From Nostoc sp. S13 (GTDB taxonomy: Bacteria; Cyanobacteriota; Cyanobacteriia; Cyanobacteriales; Nostocaceae), in assembly GCF_029379315.1 (NCBI RefSeq), contig NZ_JAQYWQ010000059.1, positions 1-41,279 of the forward strand: a stretch of DNA of 41,279 bases, written 5' to 3'. The notes below the pieces were generated by a model. That model saw nothing but the letters and a program-made list of their open reading frames with translations. It did not search any database and was not told the DNA's origin. Below are positions 25,114 to 34,053 of this stretch, in pieces. Every line of letters begins with the position of its first letter. Position 1 is the stretch's first letter. A program made the position numbers and the translations under genes.

Positions 25114-25905
25114 TTGGACGATAACTTTCAAACTTACTTAAATCGGTTAGCACGACTGACGCTGCCAGAAGCCTACAGATCCCAAGCCCAGCATATTCAG
25201 GAATCTTCTAAATTTCAGCCAGATTCTGGGTTGAGGCAAGCAGCGTCCTTTCCTGGCTATACGCTAATTACCCCGCCTGCGGCAGAAGAAGAATCACAAA
25301 ACTCTGCTTTCTATGCCAAATTACAGACTTATCAACAGGAACTTTTACAGTTGCCTGTAAACCGTAATTTGATTGTACCTGTACCTCCTGCTAGCTTCCA
25401 TCTAACTTTAGCCGATTTAATTTGGGACAATGCTTACCTTGACACCTACGAAAAAAATCCCAAATTTGACGAGGAGTTACACTCTTGTTTAGCCGAAATG
25501 TTTCAGCAATATCAACAATTGATGACAAATAGGAGTCATCCGATTAAATGGCAAATGCTGGGACTAATACTGATGCCAAGAGCTGTAGCCGTTTGCTTAG
25601 TACCCAAGGATGAACGCTGCTACGAGGAAATTATTAAATTTCGCCGAACAATTTATCAAAATCCCAAGTTAATTGCTTTGGGTATTGAGCAGCATTATCA
25701 CTTCACAGCCCATGTTACATTAGCCTATTTTGGGGAGGTTTCATCTGACTTAGACCGCGCAAGTTTCAGCACAATGCTTTCTCAATTGAATGAACAATGG
25801 CTGTTTAATTTGCCAGAATTTTTGATTCATCGCGTCGAATTGCGGAAGTTTGACAATATGACACGCTATTATCGTGAACCAGACTGGCCGATTTTAGATT
25901 TTTAA
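25114..25905 (+). CDS. 2H phosphoesterase-like protein (DUF1868-like)
   Basis: A 263-residue protein with the paired His motifs of the 2H phosphoesterase superfamily: FHLTLADL near residue 95 and AHVTLAYF near 199. The two HxT motifs form a symmetric active site that opens 2',3'-cyclic or 1'',2''-cyclic phosphates of RNA or ADP-ribose. The start is TTG: the next in-frame codon but one upstream is a TGA, and no ATG or GTG lies between; GTGAGG sits about 10 nt upstream. The SFPGYTLITPP region at 45-55 resembles DUF1868 members. No partner gene is adjacent, so the substrate is unknown. Confidence 0.78.
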   Translation: MDDNFQTYLNRLARLTLPEAYRSQAQHIQESSKFQPDSGLRQAASFPGYTLITPPAAEEESQNSAFYAKLQTYQQELLQLPVNRNLIVPVPPASFHLTLADLIWDNAYLDTYEKNPKFDEELHSCLAEMFQQYQQLMTNRSHPIKWQMLGLILMPRAVAVCLVPKDERCYEEIIKFRRTIYQNPKLIALGIEQHYHFTAHVTLAYFGEVSSDLDRASFSTMLSQLNEQWLFNLPEFLIHRVELRKFDNMTRYYREPDWPILDF

Positions 25906-25915
25906 GTAATTAGTT

Positions 25916-25946
25916 AGTAGTCAGTGAGTAAAAACCACTGACTACT
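25916..25946. repeat. 11-bp hairpin after the 2H gene
   Basis: AGTAGTCAGTG (25916-25926) pairs with CACTGACTACT (25936-25946) around a 9-nt loop. There is no T-run after it; it may be a palindromic repeat serving as a transcript end for the convergent genes on either side. Confidence 0.55.
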
Positions 25947-26063
25947 GATTATTAGTTATGTCTTACTGAAAACGAAGCAATTATCTAAATAGTTTAAAAT
26001 TAAAACATATAGATAAAAGCAAATTACGCTGACTCGGCAAAGTAACTGTTGCAATTCTCCAAT

Positions 26064-28460
26064 TTAATCAATATTGTAGAAATTGGTAGAATTGGCTACC
26101 TCATAATCCCCTTGAAGGGTTGAAAAGTTATAATGGCTCAAAATAATCCCAATGGCAACATCCCTCATACTTTGTGATGCTTTTAATCTCTGTCCCAAAT
26201 AAATCTGCCAATAAACTTCCACATCACTTTCGAGAATTGGCTTCTCAATTGCTGTAACAACACCGTCCTTCTTTGGATGAATCGAGTAAGCGCTGTACTT
26301 CCACTCATTCCGATCCTTGAGAATGATTTCAGGGGAATCACCAATCTGTAATTGCAGATGTAACTCGTTTAGACGTACCCCCTGATAGATATAAAACATT
26401 CTCGATACAAGCTCTCCAGGGGTGCGTGCAGCTACTTCCATCAGAATCGGTTCTTCGCTACCTTCTTGTAGAAAGAAATCAATATTGAGTACACCATTTT
26501 GGGGATACCCATGTTCTAAACTTTGTAACGTTTCACTTGAAAATTGCCAAAGTTTATGAAATTCTGGATCTTCTTCTCTAACAATAATATTGCCGATTTG
26601 ATGACCATAAATGAACTCATCATTAGGTCGATAGTGCTTGCAAGCAGCAAAATAACAAGGTTGACCATTTTTGATGACAACACTTGTATTGTATAGTTGA
26701 CCTTTAATGAATTCATTGAATTCAAATTCTTCATTTGAATCTATATTGGTGTCACAACAGGCTTTCAAATCATCAACACTATGAATTCTTCTAGTTTTTT
26801 CACTTCCTGCTGCGATAACTGGTTTGATAAAGATGTGATTACCTAGTTCTTGTAGAACAAAGTTTAAGTATAAAACTGGCTCTTTCCGGTATTGGTCTTG
26901 AGCAAAAATCAGATATTTTGGCACCCGAATCAGGGAATTTTTGAGGGCAGATTTGAGATAACTTTTATCGGTAAACTGGCGGATCATTATTGGGCGATCG
27001 CCTACCAGATTTAGAGCTTCACGCAACTGTGCAGCTAACAGTACCGAATACTGATCATTGGTGACAATCCGACAGTCGTGATCCAAAAGTTTATAATCAG
27101 TCTTAATCTGTTGATAGGTTTGGAGCAGATTTTGGAAATTATAAGGTTCTACAATCCGCACAAGATCCAAGTGCTGATACTGGGATGGTATAATCTTACT
27201 GAGTCCTTGCCTACTACAAAGTAAAACCAGATTTCTATTACCTCGGATATGCCTAAAATCAGTTTGGCTGGCAATCATATCATATAGTACAAAGACAGTC
27301 TGCTTATTGCCATCTATCTTACTACTAGAAAAGGCAACTGGATTTGCCTCCTCGCGGAGCATTTCTTGTACAAACTGGAGAATTTCCTGTGAACACCCCC
27401 ATGACAAAGTTACTCCTGACCCTCCATGTCCATAATTATAAAATACGTGTGTATTTAAAACCCTTTCCACACAAACATTTTCCTCTGTTAATGGTCGTAA
27501 ACCAGTCCTAACAGGCTCCGTCTCATCTAGTGGGAGTTCTCTTAATTCCTGTAGAAACTCCAAACAGCCATCATACATCTGTCGGATAATTGGAACTTCA
27601 AGAGATAGGTTTGTATCCCATTGGTCTTGCTGTGTTAATCCTCCTAAGACCACCAAATCATCGCCTCTAGGAACTATGTAAACGATGTCTTGCTCATTTG
27701 AAGAAGATTGTTCGTGGGAAATACAATGAGCGTCTGTTACAACTTTCCCCAGATTCTTAACCCTGACAAGTGCGCCCCTCAAAGGATACATGGAAGTATC
27801 CCCTGTAGTTGCGATCGAACCTAGTCCAGCACAGTTAACAATTGCCTTTGCATTAAAACGACGAAGTAGTTCCTGTTCATTTTGAACCACATTGACAGTG
27901 ATTTTTTCCTGGATAATCTCACATCCAATATCCTTTACGTATTGAAGTAACCACTTCATGTAGACATCGGTGTTTGTCATCGGAGCCATGTGTTTATAAG
28001 CATCTTTTATACCTCCTTTAAAATTCAAATCAATCGTTTCTTTGACAATCTGTAAGCCTCTTTCAAATCCATCAACCTTATCCTTCAACTCATTCATTTT
28101 GCGAAGGTCATCAGGTCGATTTTCCAAAACATCCTTGAAATAGAAATACGCATCCCTCAAATAAAGTCCTGTTTCTTCTGGCCCAAACTCTGCGTGTATT
28201 TTCTTGAATTTATTATAGGTAGTCATACACCACTCTTTAGAGCGTTCCAGGGATCTGGGAGCACCATGACTACCACAAACTGCCGGTGGCCATTCCCACA
28301 ATGCACCTGCCACAATAGAGGTTAAATCTGGGGCAAAACGATCTGCAACAATCACAACACTAAAACCTGCCTCTCTTAGACATATAGCGGTTGTTAGGCC
28401 ACTTACTCCCGCCCCAATTACTAAAATGTTCATATCATTGTTCGGCAATAGGTTGCTCAT
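26064..28460 (-). CDS. D-amino-acid oxidase-like / ATP-grasp fusion protein
   Basis: A 798-residue two-enzyme fusion. Residues about 10-385 follow D-amino-acid oxidase closely: FAD motif NILVIGAGVSGLTTAICL, ADRFAPDLTSIVAGALWEWP, AIVNCAGLG, YPLRGALVRV, YIVPRGDDLVVLGG with the substrate Tyr, TGLRPLTEE with the substrate-binding Arg, and YNYGHGGSGVTLSWGC near 344. Residues about 395-790 are an ATP-grasp ligase: IFIKPVIAAGSEKTRRIHS near 542, EFNEFIKGQLYNTSVVIK, and the metal-binding LNIDFFL with MEVAARTPGE near 673. ATP-grasp enzymes join a carboxylate to an amine through an acyl phosphate. Both halves look catalytically intact. The gene stands alone between repeat-rich gaps, so substrates are unknown; coupling amino-acid oxidation to ligation is inference. 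Confidence 0.88.
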   Translation of the reverse strand: MSNLLPNNDMNILVIGAGVSGLTTAICLREAGFSVVIVADRFAPDLTSIVAGALWEWPPAVCGSHGAPRSLERSKEWCMTTYNKFKKIHAEFGPEETGLYLRDAYFYFKDVLENRPDDLRKMNELKDKVDGFERGLQIVKETIDLNFKGGIKDAYKHMAPMTNTDVYMKWLLQYVKDIGCEIIQEKITVNVVQNEQELLRRFNAKAIVNCAGLGSIATTGDTSMYPLRGALVRVKNLGKVVTDAHCISHEQSSSNEQDIVYIVPRGDDLVVLGGLTQQDQWDTNLSLEVPIIRQMYDGCLEFLQELRELPLDETEPVRTGLRPLTEENVCVERVLNTHVFYNYGHGGSGVTLSWGCSQEILQFVQEMLREEANPVAFSSSKIDGNKQTVFVLYDMIASQTDFRHIRGNRNLVLLCSRQGLSKIIPSQYQHLDLVRIVEPYNFQNLLQTYQQIKTDYKLLDHDCRIVTNDQYSVLLAAQLREALNLVGDRPIMIRQFTDKSYLKSALKNSLIRVPKYLIFAQDQYRKEPVLYLNFVLQELGNHIFIKPVIAAGSEKTRRIHSVDDLKACCDTNIDSNEEFEFNEFIKGQLYNTSVVIKNGQPCYFAACKHYRPNDEFIYGHQIGNIIVREEDPEFHKLWQFSSETLQSLEHGYPQNGVLNIDFFLQEGSEEPILMEVAARTPGELVSRMFYIYQGVRLNELHLQLQIGDSPEIILKDRNEWKYSAYSIHPKKDGVVTAIEKPILESDVEVYWQIYLGQRLKASQSMRDVAIGIILSHYNFSTLQGDYEVANSTNFYNID

Positions 28461-29050
28461 TAAAGGTTCTCTCGATTTTTTTTACAGTACAAAATAAATG
28501 CATTAACTTGCCCATTAATGATATTAAATCGGCGACTTTGGGAGTTGGCGTAGGGTTAAGAACTTATTAGCATTTGGCATTTGTTACAAACATTACTTAT
28601 AGAAGATTTTAAAAGTATATTTATTAACATGAAAAATATGGATATAACCTTACTAGCCCTTGAGGCTGGAGAGCGCGAGTAGTCGCGCTCACACGAAAGC
28701 CCATCAAGAACCAAGGGTAAATGAGCAAGAATCAGCTGATTTCGGCAAATTGCATTTCCCAGTTCAAATGAAGGGCTGTTAATAATTCAAAATTCACGCA
28801 TTCAAAATTCCAAACATTTTCCCCACTCCTCCACCTCTGTCAATCAATTTTGGATGAGAGGATTTATTCCGCCCACTATGAGGGAAGAGGCATGTCCATG
28901 CGAGGATTTTGGATGAGAGGATTTATTCCGCCCACTATGAGTACGGAGCATGAACCAAATAATTCTTTGTTCTTTAATCTAAAATCTAAAATCTAAAATT
29001 GGCAGTCAAGACTAGAATTAGAATTGACGTGACGTTTTCTAGTAGCCAAA
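28461..29050. other. repeat-rich intergenic region, no gene seen
   Basis: A 590-bp region between divergent genes. It holds a small hairpin (GAGCGCGA 28671-28678 with TCGCGCTC 28683-28690), ATTCAAAATTC-type repeats at about 28780-28810 and 28976-28999, and a duplicated 36-bp unit at 28847-28882 and 28906-28941. No coding frame or RNA gene is evident. Confidence 0.55.
28847..28941. repeat. 36-bp direct repeat, two copies 59 bp apart
   Basis: The 36-bp unit starting ATTTTGGATGAGAGGATTTA occurs exactly at 28847-28882 and 28906-28941, separated by 23 bp. Only two copies exist, and nothing CRISPR-associated is nearby, so a local duplication is the simplest reading. Confidence 0.9.
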
Positions 29051-30895
29051 GTGCCAGACTCTCTGCCATTGCGCGATCGCTATCTTGCCTTAATCGATGA
29101 AATTGTCGAAACCACCCTCAAGGGCAAAATTAGCTCTGTTGATATGGTGTATCAAATGCTGCTTAAAGGAATCACTTCCGGTACAGGGGAAGTGTTTGAG
29201 CTAGCTTTGAGCGATCGCCTGAATGCCCTCCAAAGCCAAATAGATAGCGAAAAAGACGAACTCAAGACAGCCAAGGCGACTCGGAGTTTGAGAGCGATTA
29301 AGACCATTCAAAGTCAATGGCAACGCTGGCAAGAGCAAAACAAAGCTACAGAAGCGATCGCCTCCGCAGTTACAGAAATTACCACAGCCCCTGCTGACGA
29401 GCGTCTGGCGGCATTTATCAGGGTTACTGACCCTAATCAGAAGTATCCGCTAAATTTGCAACAGCTACAGCAGTTATCAAAAGCATTACAGCAATTTGCT
29501 CAAGTAGATTCTGATTTAGAACAATTTTCTGAAGGTATTACCCGTGGTTTAGCTTCTTGGCAGCGATTGCAAGACAACTTGCTCAGTTGGATGTACGACC
29601 AAAAAGAATCTTTGGGATTTGGTGGCGTACCGGGAGAACGTGGCCCTTGGGCAAGTTGGGCTAAACAACTCAATAGTGAGTTACCCCAAGCACTGCTTCG
29701 CACCTTGGCTATGGAAGAATCTGCAATTGAGTTTGCCGAGCGACAACGGGGCATCACCCTCAGAGATTGGGTGGAAATGGCATTAATTTTACAGTACTTG
29801 CAACGGGGACTAATTAACTGGTTTGACCAACAAGCTTACGATGTTAAAGCGGGGCCAAAGTTGTCCATTTCCACTTTTTTGACCTTTGCAGTGATTTGGA
29901 GTCAGTTAGCAAGTGGTTTTGTCAGCATTGGGACAGTATACAGCGAAGCCTGTTCTCAAATCATGCTCCAGATTTTGCGTACCTTTGCCCAGCGTCCGTA
30001 TTTTCCCTTTTACGGCGGGATTTTTGCCTCTTTTACTGGCACTTATTTGCGAGATGCCCTAGATTATTTGGATGAACCACTGCGACGAGGTGAGGGAACC
30101 CAGGAGAAGGCGCGAATTTTGACCCTTTTAGGTTATTCTCAGCGTGCTTTGGGACAATACCAGCGATCGCTTGATTTTCATCATCAGGCGCTAGAGATAG
30201 CCAGAAATGCAGGCGATCGCCCCTGTGAAATTGCCAATCTCAATCACCTCAGCCGTACCTACGTGCAACAGCAAAATTATGCTGAGGCAATTAACTATAG
30301 TCAACGAGCATTAATACTAAGTCGGCAAGCTGGCGATAGAACAGGAGAAGCCAACGCGCTAGTAAATTTAGGTTACAGCGAAGTCATGCAAGCTCAGGAA
30401 CTGGAAAACCTAGAACCAGAAACCTATGAAGCCGCAATTAACTATTTGGAACAAGGTTTAAAATTATCAGAAAAATTAGGCGATATTCAAAGTAAAGCTT
30501 TATGTGTCAGTAGCTTAGGAATAGCCTATTTAGTAATTGGACAACACCAAACGGCAATTAAATATCTCGAAGATGGCTTTAAAACAGCGCAAGTTTCTGG
30601 CGATTTGTATCTCCAAGGGCGCAACTTAGCTTATTTAGCAGAAGCTTATTATCATCTCCAAAATTCCGAAAAAACTGTTTACACAGGCTGCTTGGGAATG
30701 TATCTTTTAGAGCAAATAGCTTCTCGTGAGTGGCGTCAACCGGCAGGGTTACTGACAATTTTACAAGGACAAATAGGGGCAGAAGCTTTCCAAAAGTTCT
30801 TACAGCAACATCGTCCTAAAATTATTGCAGTTATTGGTGTAGATGGATATGATTACATTCCGCAATTGCTAGAAGAATACAAACAAGATATGTAG
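29051..30895 (+). CDS. tetratricopeptide-repeat protein
   Basis: A 614-residue protein starting with GTG (MPDSLPLRDRYLALIDEIVE). Residues 1-330 are helical and of no family I recognise, with coiled-coil-like stretches (about 60-110). From about 345 to 560 there are TPR units, e.g. ARILTLLGYSQRALGQYQRS, NLNHLSRTYVQQQNYAEAIN and SSLGIAYLVIGQHQTAIKYL, with linkers AGDR and LGDI typical of kinesin-light-chain/LGN-type TPRs in cyanobacteria. TPRs form a superhelical surface for binding proteins. No signal peptide or clear membrane segment is visible. The role is unknown. Confidence 0.85.
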   Translation: MPDSLPLRDRYLALIDEIVETTLKGKISSVDMVYQMLLKGITSGTGEVFELALSDRLNALQSQIDSEKDELKTAKATRSLRAIKTIQSQWQRWQEQNKATEAIASAVTEITTAPADERLAAFIRVTDPNQKYPLNLQQLQQLSKALQQFAQVDSDLEQFSEGITRGLASWQRLQDNLLSWMYDQKESLGFGGVPGERGPWASWAKQLNSELPQALLRTLAMEESAIEFAERQRGITLRDWVEMALILQYLQRGLINWFDQQAYDVKAGPKLSISTFLTFAVIWSQLASGFVSIGTVYSEACSQIMLQILRTFAQRPYFPFYGGIFASFTGTYLRDALDYLDEPLRRGEGTQEKARILTLLGYSQRALGQYQRSLDFHHQALEIARNAGDRPCEIANLNHLSRTYVQQQNYAEAINYSQRALILSRQAGDRTGEANALVNLGYSEVMQAQELENLEPETYEAAINYLEQGLKLSEKLGDIQSKALCVSSLGIAYLVIGQHQTAIKYLEDGFKTAQVSGDLYLQGRNLAYLAEAYYHLQNSEKTVYTGCLGMYLLEQIASREWRQPAGLLTILQGQIGAEAFQKFLQQHRPKIIAVIGVDGYDYIPQLLEEYKQDM

Positions 30896-30981
30896 GAAAT
30901 TAATTTGATTCCGGTTAAAATGCTCCCAAGTATCGTAGCTTTGCTGTTCAGCGACTTCAAGAGCAAAAGTAGTGAATTAAG

Positions 30982-31000
30982 CCCCCCTTAAAAAGGGGGG
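30982..31000. repeat. GC-rich palindromic repeat
   Basis: CCCCCCTT at 30982-30989 pairs with AAGGGGGG at 30993-31000, followed by TTGGGGGGATC. It matches the family at 254-272. Lying between two convergent genes, it may also stop transcription. Confidence 0.7.
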
Positions 31001-31055
31001 TTGGGGGGATCTTCCGGGGCAAAATATCACTAACACCAAGCGTATTTTCATATAT

Positions 31056-33656
31056 TCAGGAAGTTTGGTTCTTTTCTCTTTGGTAAGCTTGCAATAGATA
31101 TTCACCATTGAAATGAATCAAGTGAGTTGCATCTTCAGCAACCCAAACATCTGTTTCCCAAGCAATCTCCGCCAGATATGCCACCATTGCCTTACGACTG
31201 AGAAATGTAGTTACCATCACCAGAGGTATTTGGACACCTCTAAATAAAACTTTAAGTTCCTTCTTCCGTTTAGGATTAATTGGCCCATGTGAGGTTACAG
31301 CTTCAATCAGCACCAACCAGTTATTTGTTGTGAAGTGAATGATCACATCTGGCATTTTGCCGTGGGAATCGATGTTAACGCCCAAATCTGCCAATATTAC
31401 TTCATCGAAGTGGGCGAACTTTTCATCTGTATCGCCAACATAGACGAGCTTTCCACCAGGAGTAAAACGAGGGGCAAAATCATTAATAATTTTTTCAATC
31501 AGAATATTCTGACCACCTGGTGATAAAGTTTTAATTTCTCCGTTAATTACTATCGGAATACGGGACATTTCGCGCTCTTGAGCATATTGCTTTTTAAGAG
31601 TTTCAACTGAAGTAAGGTAAGTGCGGATGCTCTTTTTCCATTCGTCAGTACCGTAGGTTCGTAATAGTTCTAGCGCACTGTTTTCAATTTGATATACAGT
31701 TTTGGGACTGTTGATAGGGCGGCTTAAATCATCTGGATTAGCAACTATCAAAGCTGCATCCAGAAACTGATGCACTGTCTGACGGCGAACTGTTTCTCGT
31801 GTGTTAGGCTTATAGGTTTTGCCATAATGTTGAGCCATAAAGTCCATCATTGGCGTAATTCCCATCAACGGGGAAGTGGCTAATTGCCAAGAGTCTGTCG
31901 GTTTTAAATCAAGCAACGCCAAGAGAGTTAAAGCTGACCTTTCGTTAAGTTGTGCCCGGGGAAAGCCCAATTGTGTCAAAATTTGCAGCGCTTCATCAAT
32001 TCGAGACTTAGTTGCAATTGGATTATTTTCTGACAGATTCGACATACTCAGTAGCTGATTTTCTATAAGTTCATCAATTTCCCGCAAAGAAGGAAACTGC
32101 TCTTTAATCCCTGTCCCTAACAACAATAGCTGTGACAAATTAGGATAATTTAATTTTCGCAAATCTGTTGCATTGACCTGAGTATGCCCATTGAACAACC
32201 GAAAAAAAGCATCAACTAAAGTTGAATTGAGATAAACAGCAAGCCCACGAGCCAAGGTAAGGCTAAGTCCACGCCCATCTTTGTGAAAGTAATTCAAGTG
32301 ATTTTCAAAGCCGACATAGGCATAATTAAATTGGTTGGCATCATAAACTACTGCAACAATACGCCTTTTCTCTTCTTTCGATGAGAATCTTTTAGATAGG
32401 ACATAATGCTCATTTGGTATTAGAAGATTCGCTGTTTCTTCTATATGCACTATCGCTTGGGGTTTTTTAGTTATTTTTGGGTACTCTACATATCCATTCG
32501 ATAAATTCACCGGATAAATTAAAGGAACTGTATTGTTTTCTGAATTTGTCCTTAAATAATCTTTTGCTCGGAAATCTACTACCCGTCCGGTTGAAACTGT
32601 TAGCCCTAAATCTTTCAACGTACAGGTAAAAAGTTCCATTCTTTGAACGATTTGCTGGCTAATATTATCTGGAATAATATAAAAAAACTGCTCTAAATCA
32701 TCGGGGTGAACTAACTCCGAATATGGTACAGAGTGTGACATAATCAAGTCATCATTAGCACCAGAACTGGTATTGATGATGACGTTGCTAAAGTTTTGCT
32801 TTTGTTTTGTTGCTTGGATGATGATAGTTTCCTGTAGAACATCATCGTCACTAAATGCTTCTTGCCGTGACTCAAAAAGATGTACTTGCTCTAAAGCCAT
32901 CATCTGTAAAAACATCTTGCGGAAGTCACGGAAATAAGGCCCATTGCAAAAACTGCGCGGGGTAATCGCGACAAACTCCCCACTTGGTTTTAGAAGTTGC
33001 GCTGTAGCAGCCATAAAACCAGTATAAAGATTGCTAGTCTCCAAACCGATGGAACGCAGCAATTCGCGCACTTTGGAATGAGCATTGATTTTTAAATAAG
33101 GCGGGTTGAGGATAGCATGGGTAAATTCTGTTGCGTAGTTTACCGCCGTAGGCATCGCACTATTCAATAAACCAACCTGAAGCAGCCTGACTGCATCTTC
33201 AATAAAATCAATCTCACGAATTTCGTAATTGAAGGAAATACCCACACGTTGACATTCCCTCTCACATAGCTCTAGAGTCTGATGCAAATATCGAATTAGA
33301 AAAGGGTCAATTTCATAGGCTACAACGCGCAAACTTGACGTGTGTTGTCGATGTTGGCATACTTTTGCCACAAAAGCGGCTAGTAATGAACCGATTCCCG
33401 CTCCAGCATCAAGCAAGGATATTTCAGGCAAATCCAGCCTATTAAACATCCCAGCCATCAATTCTGCTATTGAGACGGGGGTCAAAAATTGACCCATTGA
33501 CCCTTTTTTGTCTTGCCTTAGCTTTAAACTCACTACAGCCCGACGAAGATCCACTTCTGCAAGCAAGTTTCTACTTGATAGTTTTGCGAGGCTGGTAAAC
33601 TCTAAACTACTGTTATGACTTACTACAAACGCTCTACTGCTTGATGGGACGATCAC
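31056..33656 (-). CDS. fused N6-adenine methyltransferase / BsuBI-PstI-type restriction endonuclease
   Basis: An 866-residue single-chain restriction-modification protein. The N-terminal half is an N6-adenine methyltransferase: QFLTPVSIAELMAGMF, SAM-binding LLDAGAGIGSLLAAF near 82, AYEIDP, catalytic LNPPYLKI near 183, then a target-recognition-like region to about 500. The C-terminal part matches BsuBI/PstI endonucleases: TPGGKLVYVGDTDEKFAHFD near 740, GVNIDSHGKMPDVIIHF near 764, LVLIEAVTSHGPINPKRKKE near 783 and WVAEDATHLIHFNGEYL near 840, with a PD...E-x-V nuclease centre. That endonuclease family cuts CTGCAG; whether specificity is kept here is inference. No separate methyltransferase or endonuclease gene is adjacent, so one polypeptide probably does both jobs. 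Confidence 0.93.
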   Translation of the reverse strand: MIVPSSSRAFVVSHNSSLEFTSLAKLSSRNLLAEVDLRRAVVSLKLRQDKKGSMGQFLTPVSIAELMAGMFNRLDLPEISLLDAGAGIGSLLAAFVAKVCQHRQHTSSLRVVAYEIDPFLIRYLHQTLELCERECQRVGISFNYEIREIDFIEDAVRLLQVGLLNSAMPTAVNYATEFTHAILNPPYLKINAHSKVRELLRSIGLETSNLYTGFMAATAQLLKPSGEFVAITPRSFCNGPYFRDFRKMFLQMMALEQVHLFESRQEAFSDDDVLQETIIIQATKQKQNFSNVIINTSSGANDDLIMSHSVPYSELVHPDDLEQFFYIIPDNISQQIVQRMELFTCTLKDLGLTVSTGRVVDFRAKDYLRTNSENNTVPLIYPVNLSNGYVEYPKITKKPQAIVHIEETANLLIPNEHYVLSKRFSSKEEKRRIVAVVYDANQFNYAYVGFENHLNYFHKDGRGLSLTLARGLAVYLNSTLVDAFFRLFNGHTQVNATDLRKLNYPNLSQLLLLGTGIKEQFPSLREIDELIENQLLSMSNLSENNPIATKSRIDEALQILTQLGFPRAQLNERSALTLLALLDLKPTDSWQLATSPLMGITPMMDFMAQHYGKTYKPNTRETVRRQTVHQFLDAALIVANPDDLSRPINSPKTVYQIENSALELLRTYGTDEWKKSIRTYLTSVETLKKQYAQEREMSRIPIVINGEIKTLSPGGQNILIEKIINDFAPRFTPGGKLVYVGDTDEKFAHFDEVILADLGVNIDSHGKMPDVIIHFTTNNWLVLIEAVTSHGPINPKRKKELKVLFRGVQIPLVMVTTFLSRKAMVAYLAEIAWETDVWVAEDATHLIHFNGEYLLQAYQREKNQTS

Positions 33657-34053
33657 GGTCTGTCTTCTTAATTGCGATCAAGTTTACAACAACTTTACGG
33701 CATCCTGATGCTAAAGCAGACCAGGTTGGCGATCGCGTTGGGGACTGACAACAAATAAATTATCCAATCTTCTGGGGTGGCATTGGTGTGAAGTTAAGAA
33801 AATAAGAGTCTTATCAAGTGGGTAAAACTTAATAGACATCTCCGAAAAAGAATGTAGAGATGCGAAATTTCGCGTCTCTACAAGAGTTCTAGATAACGCA
33901 TATTTAATTTCACCAGATGTCTAATGGTTAAACTCAAGACAGTGGTGTTAATACTAGTCATGAGTAAACTTGCCCCGACTTTTCAAAGAAGTCGGGGATC
34001 TGCGGGTTGCGATTCTCACAAATCAAATAGGATTTGAAGAGTCACAAACATGA
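33657..34053. other. intergenic with two palindromic repeats
   Basis: A 397-bp region. GTAGAGA-x14-TCTCTAC at 33854-33881 is a near-perfect 28-bp palindrome, and CCCCGACTT (33973-33981) pairs with AAGTCGGGG (33989-33997). The latter lies 57 bp downstream of the alaS stop codon and may end its transcript, although no T-tract follows on the minus strand. No gene seen. Confidence 0.6.

Noticed and set aside
28847..28941. Possible CRISPR repeat pair (36-bp repeats, 23-bp spacer)
   Set aside because: Only two copies, spacer too short, no repeat palindrome of CRISPR type and no cas genes in the window.
33973..33997. Hairpin as intrinsic terminator of alaS
   Set aside because: The stem is good but there is no T-tract on the alaS strand; kept only as a palindromic repeat.
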